The position numbers and the translations under genes were made by a program. The notes beneath the pieces are model-generated. The model saw only the letters and a program-made list of their open reading frames with translations. It was not told the origin of the DNA and searched no databases. Shown piece by piece: positions 1 through 8,711 of a DNA stretch of 64,000 nucleotides. The stretch's first letter is position 1; each line of letters begins with the position of its first letter. Source of the DNA: UBA11891 sp003533785 (GTDB lineage: Bacteria > Bacteroidota > Bacteroidia > Flavobacteriales > Flavobacteriaceae); contig CATFEX010000046.1 in NCBI GenBank assembly GCA_949511625.1, positions 50,880 through 114,879 of the forward strand, read 5' to 3'.

Positions 1-718
1 ACCCAATATAGGCAGAAAGAACAATCAACATTAGGTAGCGAACACTCCGAAGGCGGAGTGCGGTTTGGATGTCTTCCCAAGAGCCCATTCTTTTTTTTGG
101 AATTGTTTCTTTGATTTCGAAATCTTTAAAAAAAAAGAAAAGAAGTAAGGCAATACTGACACAAAAAACGGCGGCAGAAAAGATAACAAATTGAAAAGCT
201 TCTTTTCGTTTAAAAATTGAAATGGTCTCAATTTCGTTGGGGAGAATCCGAGCAAACAAGACCACTCCTAGGGCTCCCAAACTAGCTGCAATAAAACCCC
301 GACCTCCTTCTAAAAAGCCAAAAGCCTTTCCTTGAGCACTGACACCCCCCCATGCTCTTGTGGCTTTGATCATGGCGGACCAAAATAAAAACACAGTTGT
401 AAACCCCCAATAAGCGTAAAGCCATCTAAGCGCATAAACATTGGGAATCGTTGCCATAAAAAATCCACCCGCGGCAGTGAGCAATAAAGCCGTAGCCATA
501 AGTTTACCTGGGGCGATTCGATCGGCTAGTGTTCCACCGAATAAATAGGAAGCCAAGGCCACAAATCCATAAACTGAATAACAACTGCCTAATTGGGTGT
601 TGTTTAACTGAAAAACAGATAGAAAAGTGGGACGAAATACGCGGGCCAATACAAAGGGTAATAAAAAGGTAGCCTCCCCAGCGAGAATAAGTAAAACAAT
701 CCGTAGGGGGTTTTTCAT
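1..718 (-). CDS. MFS transporter, N-terminal part (cut by window edge)
   Basis: The frame is open from an ATG at 718 down to base 2, giving 239 visible residues; the C-terminal half lies outside the window. The protein has the alternating hydrophobic segments of a major facilitator permease of the inner membrane. A conserved loop after the second helix reads roughly GGTLADRIAPGKLM, corresponding to the MFS motif A region. The charged stretch near residues 205-220 (KDFEIKETIPKKR) looks like the central cytoplasmic loop between the two six-helix halves. The substrate cannot be told from what is visible. It lies upstream in sense of nothing else in view and is separated from lpdA by about 70 nt. 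Confidence 0.8.
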   Translation of the reverse strand, partial: MKNPLRIVLLILAGEATFLLPFVLARVFRPTFLSVFQLNNTQLGSCYSVYGFVALASYLFGGTLADRIAPGKLMATALLLTAAGGFFMATIPNVYALRWLYAYWGFTTVFLFWSAMIKATRAWGGVSAQGKAFGFLEGGRGFIAASLGALGVVLFARILPNEIETISIFKRKEAFQFVIFSAAVFCVSIALLLFFFFKDFEIKETIPKKRMGSWEDIQTALRLRSVRYLMLIVLSAYIG

Positions 719-791
719 CTTATTCTAAAGATAGTGGCTTTTGAATATAAAAAAACACCCCAAAGACTTTTTGTTTTTTGAGATGAGGCGA

Positions 792-2183
792 TTAGAGGTG
801 AATGACTTCGTCATACGCATCGGCCACAGCTTCCATGACCGCCTCACTCATGGTTGGGTGTGGATGTACGGTTTTTAATATCTCATGACCTGTGGTTTCT
901 AACTTACGCCCAACCACTGCTTCCGCAATCATATCCGTCACACCAGCTCCAATCATATGGCATCCAAGCCATTCTCCGTATTTGGCATCAAAAATTACTT
1001 TAACAAAGCCATCAGAGGTACCGGAAGCTTGTGCTTTTCCCGAAGCAGAAAAGGGGAATTTACCTATTTTAATATCCAATCCTTTGTCTAAAGCTTGCTT
1101 TTCTGTTAATCCAACAGATGCAATTTCGGGGGAACAATAGGTACAGCCTGGGATATTTCCATAATTAAGGGGTTCTACCTCCATACCCGCAATTTTCTCC
1201 ACACAAATAATTCCCTCGGCAGAGGCCACGTGAGCTAGTGATGGGCCAGCAGTAATATCCCCAATGGCATAATATCCAGGTTGATTAGTTTGGTAAAAAT
1301 CATTGACTAATATTTTGTCTCGATCAGTAGCAATCCCCATATCATCAAGACCCAAATCTTCCAAATTTGTTTTAATCCCTACAGCCGAAAGGACAATATC
1401 CGCTTGAAGGGTCAATTCTTCTTTTCGAGTTTTCACTGTGGCTTTTACTCCTTTTCCTTTCGTATCTACAGCTGTGACCTCAGCACTGGTCAGTATCTGA
1501 ATGCCACTTTTCTTGAAGGTGCGCTCCAATTGTTTCGATACTTCTTCATCTTCAACAGGAACAATCCGATCTTGGTATTCCACTATGGTAACTTCAGTTC
1601 CCATGGCATTGTAGAAGTACGCAAACTCTATTCCAATAGCCCCTGAACCCACAACAATCAATTTCTTGGGTTGTTTGTCTAATGTCATCGCTTTGCGGTA
1701 ACCAATCACTTTCTTTCCATCCTGAGGCAGATTGGGAAGTTCTCGCGAACGGGCGCCTGTAGCAATTATAATATGTTTGGCTTCATATTCAGTCTCTGTC
1801 TTACCCCGAGCAACAACTACTTTTTTTCCAACCATCACCTTCCCATGGCCTTCTAATACATCAATTTTATTTTTTTTCATCAAAAACTGAACTCCTTTGC
1901 TCATGCCTGCGGCAACCTCACGGCTTCGATTGACGACTGCATCAAAGTCTTTATCGTATTCTTTCACAGTCAAACCATAGTCTGAGGCATGTTTTAAATA
2001 GTCGAATACTTGTGCTGATTTTATAAGAGCTTTTGTGGGGATGCAACCCCAATTCAGACAGACACCTCCTAAACTCTCTTTTTCAACAACCGCTGTTTTG
2101 AATCCCAACTGGGAAGCACGTATGGCGGTGACGTAACCTCCAGGGCCACTTCCAACCACTATAATATCATATGAATTTGCCAT
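792..2183 (-). CDS. lpdA: Dihydrolipoyl dehydrogenase (E3)
   Basis: This is the FAD-dependent E3 component of 2-oxoacid dehydrogenase complexes and of the glycine cleavage system; it reoxidises dihydrolipoamide with NAD+. At 463 residues it has the family length. The FAD-binding GSGPGG lies at residues 11-16, the redox-active disulfide is C42/C47 in GGVCLNWGCIPTK, the NAD-binding GSGAIG is near residue 178, and the C-terminal active-site HPHPT is near residue 441. gcvT, encoded at 26-27 kb in this window, acts in a system that uses the same E3. The gene follows the msrB pair on the same strand after 54 nt and may be cotranscribed with it. Identification is firm. Confidence 0.96.
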   Translation of the reverse strand: MANSYDIIVVGSGPGGYVTAIRASQLGFKTAVVEKESLGGVCLNWGCIPTKALIKSAQVFDYLKHASDYGLTVKEYDKDFDAVVNRSREVAAGMSKGVQFLMKKNKIDVLEGHGKVMVGKKVVVARGKTETEYEAKHIIIATGARSRELPNLPQDGKKVIGYRKAMTLDKQPKKLIVVGSGAIGIEFAYFYNAMGTEVTIVEYQDRIVPVEDEEVSKQLERTFKKSGIQILTSAEVTAVDTKGKGVKATVKTRKEELTLQADIVLSAVGIKTNLEDLGLDDMGIATDRDKILVNDFYQTNQPGYYAIGDITAGPSLAHVASAEGIICVEKIAGMEVEPLNYGNIPGCTYCSPEIASVGLTEKQALDKGLDIKIGKFPFSASGKAQASGTSDGFVKVIFDAKYGEWLGCHMIGAGVTDMIAEAVVGRKLETTGHEILKTVHPHPTMSEAVMEAVADAYDEVIHL

Positions 2184-2237
2184 AAATCATCTTTAAAATC
2201 AGACCAAAATTACAAAATGAAAGGGAGCTTTCCTTAT

Positions 2238-2645
2238 TTATTCTTCGCGGGCTTTGAAATCAATACTAACTGAGTTAACACAATATCGCATGCCCGTTTG
2301 AGTGGGGCCATCATGGAATACATGACCTTGATGAGAACCGCATTGTGAACATACAATTTCGGTGCGTAGCATTCCATGGCTGCTATCTTTAATATATTCA
2401 ATAGCTCCGGGAAGGGAGGCATCAAAACTGGGCCATCCACACCCACTGTCAAACTTATTATTACTTGTGTATAACTTTTCACCACAGGCTTTGCAATAGT
2501 AATCTCCCAACTCAAAGTGTTGGTCATATTCCCCTGTAAAAGGGCGCTCGGTTTCTTGTTGACGTAAAACGGAGTAGGAGAGGGGATCTAGCTGATTGCG
2601 CCATTCTTGTTCAGACTTTTCTACAGGATATTTAGTTTTTTTCAT
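2238..2645 (-). CDS. msrB: Peptide-methionine (R)-S-oxide reductase MsrB, cytoplasmic form
   Basis: This 135-residue enzyme reduces methionine-R-sulfoxide in proteins. All family landmarks are present: zinc ligands C51/C54 and C99/C102, the GWPSF motif near residue 70, and the catalytic cysteine C122 in RYCVNS. There is no signal peptide, so it should act in the cytoplasm. Its ATG overlaps the 3' end of a second msrB by 14 nt, so the two are probably translationally coupled. The two paralogs differ in location signal and clearly in sequence, which argues against a very recent duplication. Confidence 0.95.
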   Translation of the reverse strand: MKKTKYPVEKSEQEWRNQLDPLSYSVLRQQETERPFTGEYDQHFELGDYYCKACGEKLYTSNNKFDSGCGWPSFDASLPGAIEYIKDSSHGMLRTEIVCSQCGSHQGHVFHDGPTQTGMRYCVNSVSIDFKAREE

Positions 2646-3117
2646 TGGTTGGGATAAATTGAAGTGCTGCTGAATTAATGCAATGTCTTATTCCTGTCGT
2701 ATTTTGAGGACCATCGTTAAACAAATGTCCGAGGTGCCCTCCGCATTTGTTGCATTTGAGCTCAGTACGAGCATACCCCAACTTGTAGTCTACATCATAT
2801 TCAATATTGGAGTCATTCCCCCGATCAAATGACGGCCATCCGGTGCCAGAATCAAACTTATGGTCTGACTCATAAAGTGTGGCTCCACAACCTTGACAAA
2901 CATAAGAACCCGATTTGTAATTTTTGTTGTATGGATTGGAGAAAGGACGTTCTGTTCCCGCCTGACGCAATACATAGTATGAGAGGTCCGACAGTTGTTC
3001 TTGCCATTCGGCATCTGTTTTCTCCACCATATAGGTCTTAAGTTCTTTTTGGGGTTGTGCTTTACTCTGGCAGGAAAAACTACCAACAAGGAGTAGACTC
3101 AGGAAAAACTTTTTCAT
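2632..3117 (-). CDS. msrB: Peptide-methionine (R)-S-oxide reductase MsrB, exported probable lipoprotein
   Basis: A second MsrB of 161 residues. It starts with a hydrophobic leader and a cysteine at position 16 (VGSFSC), a loose lipobox as often seen in Bacteroidota, so it is probably tethered in the periplasm. Zinc ligands are C74/C77 and C122/C125; the catalytic cysteine is C146 in RHCINS, with His where the cytoplasmic paralog has Tyr. It is the first gene of the msrB-msrB pair and overlaps the next by 14 nt. A lipoprotein MsrA at 48.7 kb would cover the S-epimer in the same compartment. Confidence 0.92.
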   Translation of the reverse strand: MKKFFLSLLLVGSFSCQSKAQPQKELKTYMVEKTDAEWQEQLSDLSYYVLRQAGTERPFSNPYNKNYKSGSYVCQGCGATLYESDHKFDSGTGWPSFDRGNDSNIEYDVDYKLGYARTELKCNKCGGHLGHLFNDGPQNTTGIRHCINSAALQFIPTNEKN

Positions 3118-3263
3118 TTTTTATTTAAAAGTATAAATAAATAAAGCAATCCTAAAACAATCTTGGTTTGGATTTTCGCAACTAACTAATAATTAAATAG
3201 TAAGAATAAATACAGAGAAAAACCGATTTAAAATGCTATTTTGACGATCTATTTTTTTTGCAA

Positions 3264-4598
3264 ATGCTAAACAAACTAAGACCCCCACTTGAAAAAGGAA
3301 GCAAGAAGTTAATCAACGCCTGGGCATTCTATGATTGGGCCAATTCGGTTTATTCTTTGGTCATTTCCTCCGCAATTTTCCCTATTTATTATGGACTCAT
3401 ATTTAGTGACAGCAACACAATTCCTTTTCTAGGATATGATGTGAAAAATACGGCAATGATTAGTTTTGTTACAGCTACTGCTTTTGTATTTGTTGCGTTT
3501 ATTTCTCCATTACTTTCTGGGATTGCGGACTACATTGGTAATAAAAAACGTTTCATGAAGTTGTTTGTCTACTTGGGTTCCGTCTCTTGTTTTGGGCTGT
3601 ACTGGTTCGAAATGGATACCATCTACATGGGACTGTTTTTCTATTTCTTGGCAATGATTGGCCTTTGGTCTAGTTTGGTTTTTTACAATTCCTATTTACC
3701 CGATATCGCGCATCCTCATCAACACGATCGAGCCAGCGCTAGAGGGTTTTCAATGGGGTATGTCGGGAGTGTTTTGTTGTTGTTATTCAATTTAAGCATG
3801 GTGATGAAACCAGAGTGGTATGGAATCACTGGAACAGAATTAGAGGCTTCTCTAAAAGCGATGAAATACTCTTTCATATCTGTTGGTATTTGGTGGGCAG
3901 GTTTTAGTCAAATTTCATTTTATTATCTCCCCAAAGGAAATTCCAATGCTCAAAAAATGACAAAAGACATTTTTTGGAATGGCTTTAAGGAGCTGCGTTC
4001 GGTATGGTGGGAATTGAAAGATAATTTCAAGTTAAAAAGATATTTAGGGGCTTTTTTTGTCTACAGCATGTCCTTGCAGACTGTTCTTTTAGTTGCGGCA
4101 TATTTTGGCGAAGAAGAAATTGCTTGGTCTAGTACAGCTGAGAAAACAACAGGATTAATTATCAGTATTCTTTTGATTCAATTGGTTGGGATTCTGGGGG
4201 CAGTATTAACTTCAAGAAGTTCAGAGCGTTTTGGAAATATTCCAACCCTGGTTGGTGTGAACCTAATTTGGGCAGGTCTCTGTGTCTATGCTTATTACAT
4301 TCAAACGCCCTTTCAGTTTTATTGTATTGCCGGTTTGGTGGGTATGGTGATGGGAGGCCTTCAAGCATTATCGCGCTCTACTTATTCAAAGTATTTGCCG
4401 GAAACCAAGGATACCACATCCTATTTTAGTTTCTATGATGTTACTGAAAAAGTTGGTATCATCATTGGAATGTTACTTTTTGGTTCTCTAGATCAGATTA
4501 CGGGAAGCATGCGATCTGCAATTCTTTTCTTTTTCTTTTCATTCATAATTGGAGCATTATTGCTGTTGCGTGTTCCCCGAGCAACCTCTAAAGTTTAA
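3264..4598 (+). CDS. UMF1/Atg22-type MFS transporter
   Basis: A 444-residue inner-membrane permease. The N-terminal signature NAWAFYDWANSVYS is typical of the UMF1 (Atg22-like) branch of the major facilitator superfamily, and about 11-12 hydrophobic segments follow. An in-frame TTG at 3258 would add two residues, but ATG 3264 is the natural start. It is transcribed divergently from the msrB pair across a 140-nt AT-rich gap, and its 3' end overlaps the GIN-domain remnant on the other strand by 11 nt. Members of this family are implicated in amino-acid or small-molecule efflux; the substrate here is unknown. Confidence 0.88.
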   Translation: MLNKLRPPLEKGSKKLINAWAFYDWANSVYSLVISSAIFPIYYGLIFSDSNTIPFLGYDVKNTAMISFVTATAFVFVAFISPLLSGIADYIGNKKRFMKLFVYLGSVSCFGLYWFEMDTIYMGLFFYFLAMIGLWSSLVFYNSYLPDIAHPHQHDRASARGFSMGYVGSVLLLLFNLSMVMKPEWYGITGTELEASLKAMKYSFISVGIWWAGFSQISFYYLPKGNSNAQKMTKDIFWNGFKELRSVWWELKDNFKLKRYLGAFFVYSMSLQTVLLVAAYFGEEEIAWSSTAEKTTGLIISILLIQLVGILGAVLTSRSSERFGNIPTLVGVNLIWAGLCVYAYYIQTPFQFYCIAGLVGMVMGGLQALSRSTYSKYLPETKDTTSYFSFYDVTEKVGIIIGMLLFGSLDQITGSMRSAILFFFFSFIIGALLLLRVPRATSKV

Positions 4599-4815
4599 TA
4601 AATTTAGTTTTTCCACTTCCTGAATTTTGGATATCTACTTCAGAAGGATCACCGTAAACGGCGATTTTACCCGAACCACTTAGATTTGAAACTAATGATT
4701 TTAATGACTGTATTTTTACTGTACCCGATCCAGAAACTTTCGCGTCTGCATGATTGGATTTTAATGCATGACAATCTATGAGACCAGAGCCAGACAGTTT
4801 ATTGATTGTGGTCAT
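4588..4815 (-). pseudogene. C-terminal remnant of a GIN-domain (DUF2807) protein
   Basis: The 75 codons contain four regularly spaced SGSG motifs, the beta-helical repeat hallmark of the GIN/DUF2807 putative adhesin-head domain. Complete family members are usually 200 residues or more with a signal peptide and lipobox; here the signal peptide and most of the domain are missing. The frame begins inside the last codons of a truncated sigma-factor gene, its first ATG overlapping them (4799-4815). I read this as the surviving 3' end of a gene whose 5' part was lost in a deletion. It could be translated by coupling from the sigma gene, but the product would not be exported. Confidence 0.7.
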
Positions 4816-5248
4816 ATCCCTCTAAATAGTACAACCGGAGCAACAATTGATCTTTGGAACGTAATTGTTCCATGGCCCGAAGGAGTGTTTTTACCCGATC
4901 CTCATCTTCAATGATCGAATTGGAGACCTCCTCTTGTACAATTTCCTTGGTGTTATCTAGGCGTTGGAGCTTGAATTTTTCTTTATAGTATTCATAGCTT
5001 TTTCGGGCAACAATTTTTTTCAACCAACCTCCAAAACTGTTTTCTTTCTCGAATTGATGTAATTTACGAAAGGCGAGGATAAAGCCTTCTTGAGTTGCCT
5101 CTTCTGCTAATACCACATCGTTTGTTATACGTAGGGCCGTGTTATACATCGCTTTATTATATCTTCTATAAATTTCAAACTGTGCCTGCTGGTCATTGTT
5201 GCGACATAAGGCAATAAGTTCATTGCTATTTAATAATTCAAGACTCAA
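4799..5248 (-). pseudogene. ECF-type sigma-70 factor, truncated within region 4
   Basis: The 149-residue frame has a normal sigma region 2 (about residues 20-90, with AEEATQEGFILAFRKL and the FGGWLKKIVARKSY segment) and the first part of region 4 (MEQLRSKDQLLLRLYYLEGYDH). It then stops after two more codons. Family members normally continue about 30-35 residues through the helix-turn-helix that binds the -35 element, so the recognition helix is missing. The break coincides with the start of the GIN-domain remnant, and sigma genes of this type commonly sit just upstream of GIN/DUF2807 genes in Flavobacteriia. An internal deletion removing the sigma 3' end, anything between, and the GIN 5' part explains the arrangement. 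It is probably non-functional as a sigma factor. Confidence 0.78.
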
Positions 5249-5436
5249 GGGACAACGTTTTCATTGTTAAGAGGTAGGTGAACCCAATATGTTACACTTT
5301 AGGTAAAAATACACAACTGGCACAATGATTGAACTTATTAAATCAAATAGTCAAAAGGATCATTATATTTCACGAGAGCCAATCTTATGAAGAAATTTCA
5401 TGAATATAAATGACAACTTGACTTGAAATATACACC

Positions 5437-7887
5437 ATGGCGAAATCTATTTTCAATTCCCTTGACAACATGTCACTTCAAGATATCGAATCTGATGCGG
5501 ATCTCATTCCTTTGATGACTTCTGAAGATGAAGAAGAACTTCAAAAAGAATCGCTGCCTGCTTCAGTACCGATCCTTCCGCTTCGCAATACAGTATTATT
5601 TCCAGGTGTGGTGATACCCATTACAGCAGGGCGGGACAAGTCTATTCAATTAATCAAAGACGCCAACAAAGGGAGCAAGGTCATTGGGGTGGTTGCTCAA
5701 CAAGACCCGGATGAGGAAAATCCTATTGCCAAAGACCTGTACCCCTTAGGTACGGTTGCCCAAATTCTTCGTGTTCTTAAGATGCCCGACGGGAATACTA
5801 CCGTTATCATCCAAGGGAAAAAACGTTTTGAGATCGATGAAATTCTTATTGAAAATCCTTACTTAACAGCTAAAATCTCTGAGGTCAACGAATCCTTTGA
5901 AGATATCAATAATGAGGAGTTTTTGGCCATTATTGATTCAATCAAAGAAAAAGCCCTTCAAATCATACAGGAAAACCCCAACCTTCCCTCTGAAGCTTCG
6001 TTTGCAATCAAAAATATACAAAGTCCTTCTTTTTTGATCAATTTTGTTTCCTCAAACCTCAACATTGGAGTTGTAGAAAAACAATCCATTCTGGCCATGG
6101 AAAGTTTGAAAGATCGAGCACTTGCTTGCCTAAAACAGATGGATTTGGAATATCAAAAGTTGGCTCTCAAAAATGACATTCAGTCCAAAGTCCGTAACGA
6201 TTTGGATCAACAACAACGGGAATACTATTTGCACCAGCAACTCAAAACCATACAAGAAGAGCTGGGGGGGGTATCCTACGAAGAAGAGGTAGAAGAGATG
6301 CGTGAGCGGACGATGGAAAAGAAATGGGATAAGGAAACTCAGACTCATTTCTTTAAAGAATTGGGACGTATGCAACGAATGAATCCACAGGTAGCCGAAT
6401 ACTCCATCCAACGCAGTTATTTGGATTTGTTTTTGGACCTGCCGTGGAATGAATTCTCAAATGATCAATTCGACCTAAAAAAAGCTCAAAAGATTCTGGA
6501 TCGGGATCATTCTGGTTTGGAAGAAGTGAAAAAACGAATTTTGGAATACTTGGCTGTACTCAAGTTACGCAATGATATGAAATCACCCATTTTGTGTTTG
6601 TATGGACCTCCGGGGGTTGGTAAGACCTCCTTGGGAAAATCCATTGCAGAAGCTTTGGGGAGATCATATGTGCGAATTGCCTTAGGGGGTATGAGAGACG
6701 AAGCTGAGATTAGAGGACATCGTAAAACCTATATTGGAGCTTTACCCGGGCGGATTATTCAAAGTTTGAAAAAGGCCCAAACAGCCAATCCAGTTTTTGT
6801 ATTGGATGAAATTGATAAATTGAATCAAAGTATGCAGGGCGATCCGGCAGCAGCTCTTTTAGAAGTTCTAGACCCGGAACAGAATAATTCATTTTACGAC
6901 AACTATTTGGAACATGGGTTTGATCTATCAAAGGTCATGTTTATTGCTACGGCAAATAATTTGGGACCCATTCATCCTGCCCTACGAGATAGGATGGAGA
7001 TCATCAATGTGAGTGGATATACACTGGAAGAAAAAATTGAGATTGCTCAAAAGCATTTATTGCCCAAACAACTCAAGGAGCATGGTTTAAAGAAAAATCA
7101 ATTCAAAGCTAGTAAAGCAACTATTACATCAGCCATTGACGGGTACACTCGCGAATCAGGAGTTCGTGGTTTGGACAAACAGATGGCTAAAATGGTTCGT
7201 TATGTAGCCAAGTCCATCGCTATGGAAGAAACCTATATCGATACCCCTAAACCTTCAGATTTACCTGCCATCCTAGGGCCTGCCAAAGTGCACAGAGACC
7301 TTTATGAAAATAACCAGACAGCTGGAGTCGTAACTGGACTGGCTTGGACAGCCGTTGGAGGGGATATACTCTTCATTGAATCGGCCTTATCCCCAGGCAA
7401 AGGGAATTTAAACATTACGGGAAATTTGGGTAAAATCATGAAAGAATCTGCAACGATTGCACGGGAATATTTAAAAGCTAATGCAAGTCGTTTGGAATTG
7501 AAAGATTTTTCTTTTGACAAATACGACATTCACATTCATGTACCCGAGGGAGCGACCCCCAAAGATGGCCCTAGCGCTGGGGTAACCTTGCTTACTTCAT
7601 TGGTTTCGCTCATCACACAACAGCGCGTTAAAAGTAAACTTGCTATGACTGGCGAGATAACACTCCGCGGCAAGGTACTTCCCGTTGGTGGGATTAAAGA
7701 GAAAATTCTTGCAGCCAAACGAGCTAAGATAAAAGAGATTATTTTATCCGAATCCAACCGAAAGGATATTGAAGAAATTAATGAACGTTACCTAAACGGA
7801 CTCCAATTCCATTTTGTCAAAGAAATGGAAGAAGTCATAGATCTGGCGATTACCAAACAAAAGGTTAAATTCGCTAAAGCTCTATAA
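5437..7887 (+). CDS. lon: ATP-dependent protease Lon
   Basis: This 816-residue cytoplasmic AAA+ serine protease degrades misfolded and regulatory proteins. The N-terminal substrate-binding domain covers roughly residues 45-240, the Walker A GPPGVGKT lies at 390-397, and the proteolytic domain carries the Ser/Lys dyad S713 (DGPSAG) and K756 (GGIKEK). The start is the ATG at 5437, preceded by 188 nt shared with the divergent truncated sigma gene. cmk follows after 5 nt, so the two probably form an operon. I see no convincing consensus promoter in the upstream gap. Confidence 0.98.
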   Translation: MAKSIFNSLDNMSLQDIESDADLIPLMTSEDEEELQKESLPASVPILPLRNTVLFPGVVIPITAGRDKSIQLIKDANKGSKVIGVVAQQDPDEENPIAKDLYPLGTVAQILRVLKMPDGNTTVIIQGKKRFEIDEILIENPYLTAKISEVNESFEDINNEEFLAIIDSIKEKALQIIQENPNLPSEASFAIKNIQSPSFLINFVSSNLNIGVVEKQSILAMESLKDRALACLKQMDLEYQKLALKNDIQSKVRNDLDQQQREYYLHQQLKTIQEELGGVSYEEEVEEMRERTMEKKWDKETQTHFFKELGRMQRMNPQVAEYSIQRSYLDLFLDLPWNEFSNDQFDLKKAQKILDRDHSGLEEVKKRILEYLAVLKLRNDMKSPILCLYGPPGVGKTSLGKSIAEALGRSYVRIALGGMRDEAEIRGHRKTYIGALPGRIIQSLKKAQTANPVFVLDEIDKLNQSMQGDPAAALLEVLDPEQNNSFYDNYLEHGFDLSKVMFIATANNLGPIHPALRDRMEIINVSGYTLEEKIEIAQKHLLPKQLKEHGLKKNQFKASKATITSAIDGYTRESGVRGLDKQMAKMVRYVAKSIAMEETYIDTPKPSDLPAILGPAKVHRDLYENNQTAGVVTGLAWTAVGGDILFIESALSPGKGNLNITGNLGKIMKESATIAREYLKANASRLELKDFSFDKYDIHIHVPEGATPKDGPSAGVTLLTSLVSLITQQRVKSKLAMTGEITLRGKVLPVGGIKEKILAAKRAKIKEIILSESNRKDIEEINERYLNGLQFHFVKEMEEVIDLAITKQKVKFAKAL

Positions 7888-7892
7888 GCGAA

Positions 7893-8552
7893 ATGAATAG
7901 AACCCGTGTCATCGCCATTGATGGATTTGCTGCTACTGGTAAAAGCACCATAGCCAAAAAACTAGCCCGTACGCTTGATTATCGTTATTTGGATACGGGA
8001 TCCATGTTTCGAACGCTGACCCATCATGCAATGCAGCAAGGTTTTCTTTCGGAAGAAAAATTAGATGATACGGCTTTTCAAGTTTTTTTGGAAAACAGCC
8101 ATTTTCATTGGCTAGGCACCGCCCTCGGATTTAATGGTCAGGCATTAGGGAACGAAATTCGAAGTCATGAAGTAGCAGAAAAAGTTAGCTACATGGCCGC
8201 AATACCCTTTGTACGAGCTTTTACACTAAAAAACCAACACGAACTGGCTTCTGGACAGTCCATAGTAATCGATGGAAGGGATATTGGAACAGTAGTTTTT
8301 CCAGAGGCTCATCATAAGTTTTTTTTGAACGCCGCCCCTGAAGTACGCGCTCAAAGACGCTGGGAGGAACTGAGGGAACAAGGACAAAAGGTTGATTTAC
8401 AGGATGTCCTTCAGAATGTGCGAGATCGAGATAAAAAAGACAGCGACCGTATTGTTGCTCCTTTGCGCAAGGCTGACGATGCAGTTTTAATCGATACGTC
8501 TGAATTGAGTATCGAAGACGTTTTTCAAACAATGCTATCCCATATACAATAG
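7893..8552 (+). CDS. cmk: Cytidylate kinase
   Basis: Transfers phosphate from ATP to CMP/dCMP in pyrimidine nucleotide synthesis. The 219-residue protein has the P-loop GFAATGKST at 11-19, the LDTGSMFRT segment near residue 35, and the conserved IDGRDIGTVVFP motif near residue 125. It begins 5 nt after lon and is followed by rpsA, which has its own promoter. The cmk-rpsA order is widely conserved in bacteria, which supports the call. Confidence 0.97.
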   Translation: MNRTRVIAIDGFAATGKSTIAKKLARTLDYRYLDTGSMFRTLTHHAMQQGFLSEEKLDDTAFQVFLENSHFHWLGTALGFNGQALGNEIRSHEVAEKVSYMAAIPFVRAFTLKNQHELASGQSIVIDGRDIGTVVFPEAHHKFFLNAAPEVRAQRRWEELREQGQKVDLQDVLQNVRDRDKKDSDRIVAPLRKADDAVLIDTSELSIEDVFQTMLSHIQ

Positions 8553-8569
8553 GTTTTTTTAAGGAAGCA

Positions 8570-8599
8570 TTGCAAATCAAGCAAATACCCTTACATTTG
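8570..8599 (+). promoter_or_regulatory. Bacteroidota-type promoter of rpsA
   Basis: TTG at 8570-8572, a 19-nt spacer, then TACATTTG at 8592-8599, a perfect match to the TAnnTTTG -7 element. Transcription would start around 8604, giving a leader of roughly 108 nt before the rpsA ATG at 8712. The position just after the cmk stop separates rpsA from lon-cmk. Confidence 0.7.
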
Positions 8600-8653
8600 C
8601 GCTCTCTTTGGTGAATGAGAAGTAGCAAGAGAAATGAACAATAATTAAACAGC

Positions 8654-8694
8654 TTTCAAGGATCTCACCGTAAAGCCACTTCAAATCCTTGAAA
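8654..8694 (+). promoter_or_regulatory. Leader hairpin upstream of rpsA
   Basis: A perfect 10-nt inverted repeat (TTTCAAGGAT at 8654-8663, ATCCTTGAAA at 8685-8694) encloses a 21-nt loop and ends 17 nt before the rpsA start codon. No T-run follows, so it is not a terminator. Ribosomal protein S1 represses its own translation through a folded leader in Escherichia coli; a similar role here is inference. Confidence 0.5.
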
Positions 8695-8711
8695 TACAAA
8701 ACCAATCAGCT

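Noticed and set aside
43..60. Inverted repeat CACTCCG-aagg-CGGAGTG
   Set aside because: It is inside the MFS coding region with no T-run and no sign of regulation; likely chance.
31..255. Short open frame with phenylalanine-rich translation on the minus strand
   Set aside because: It lies in another frame of the MFS transporter; the MFS frame runs open through it from ATG 718 to the window edge.
8221..8628. 135-codon frame antisense to cmk
   Set aside because: Composition and position show it is the mirror of cmk; no family resemblance or start signal.
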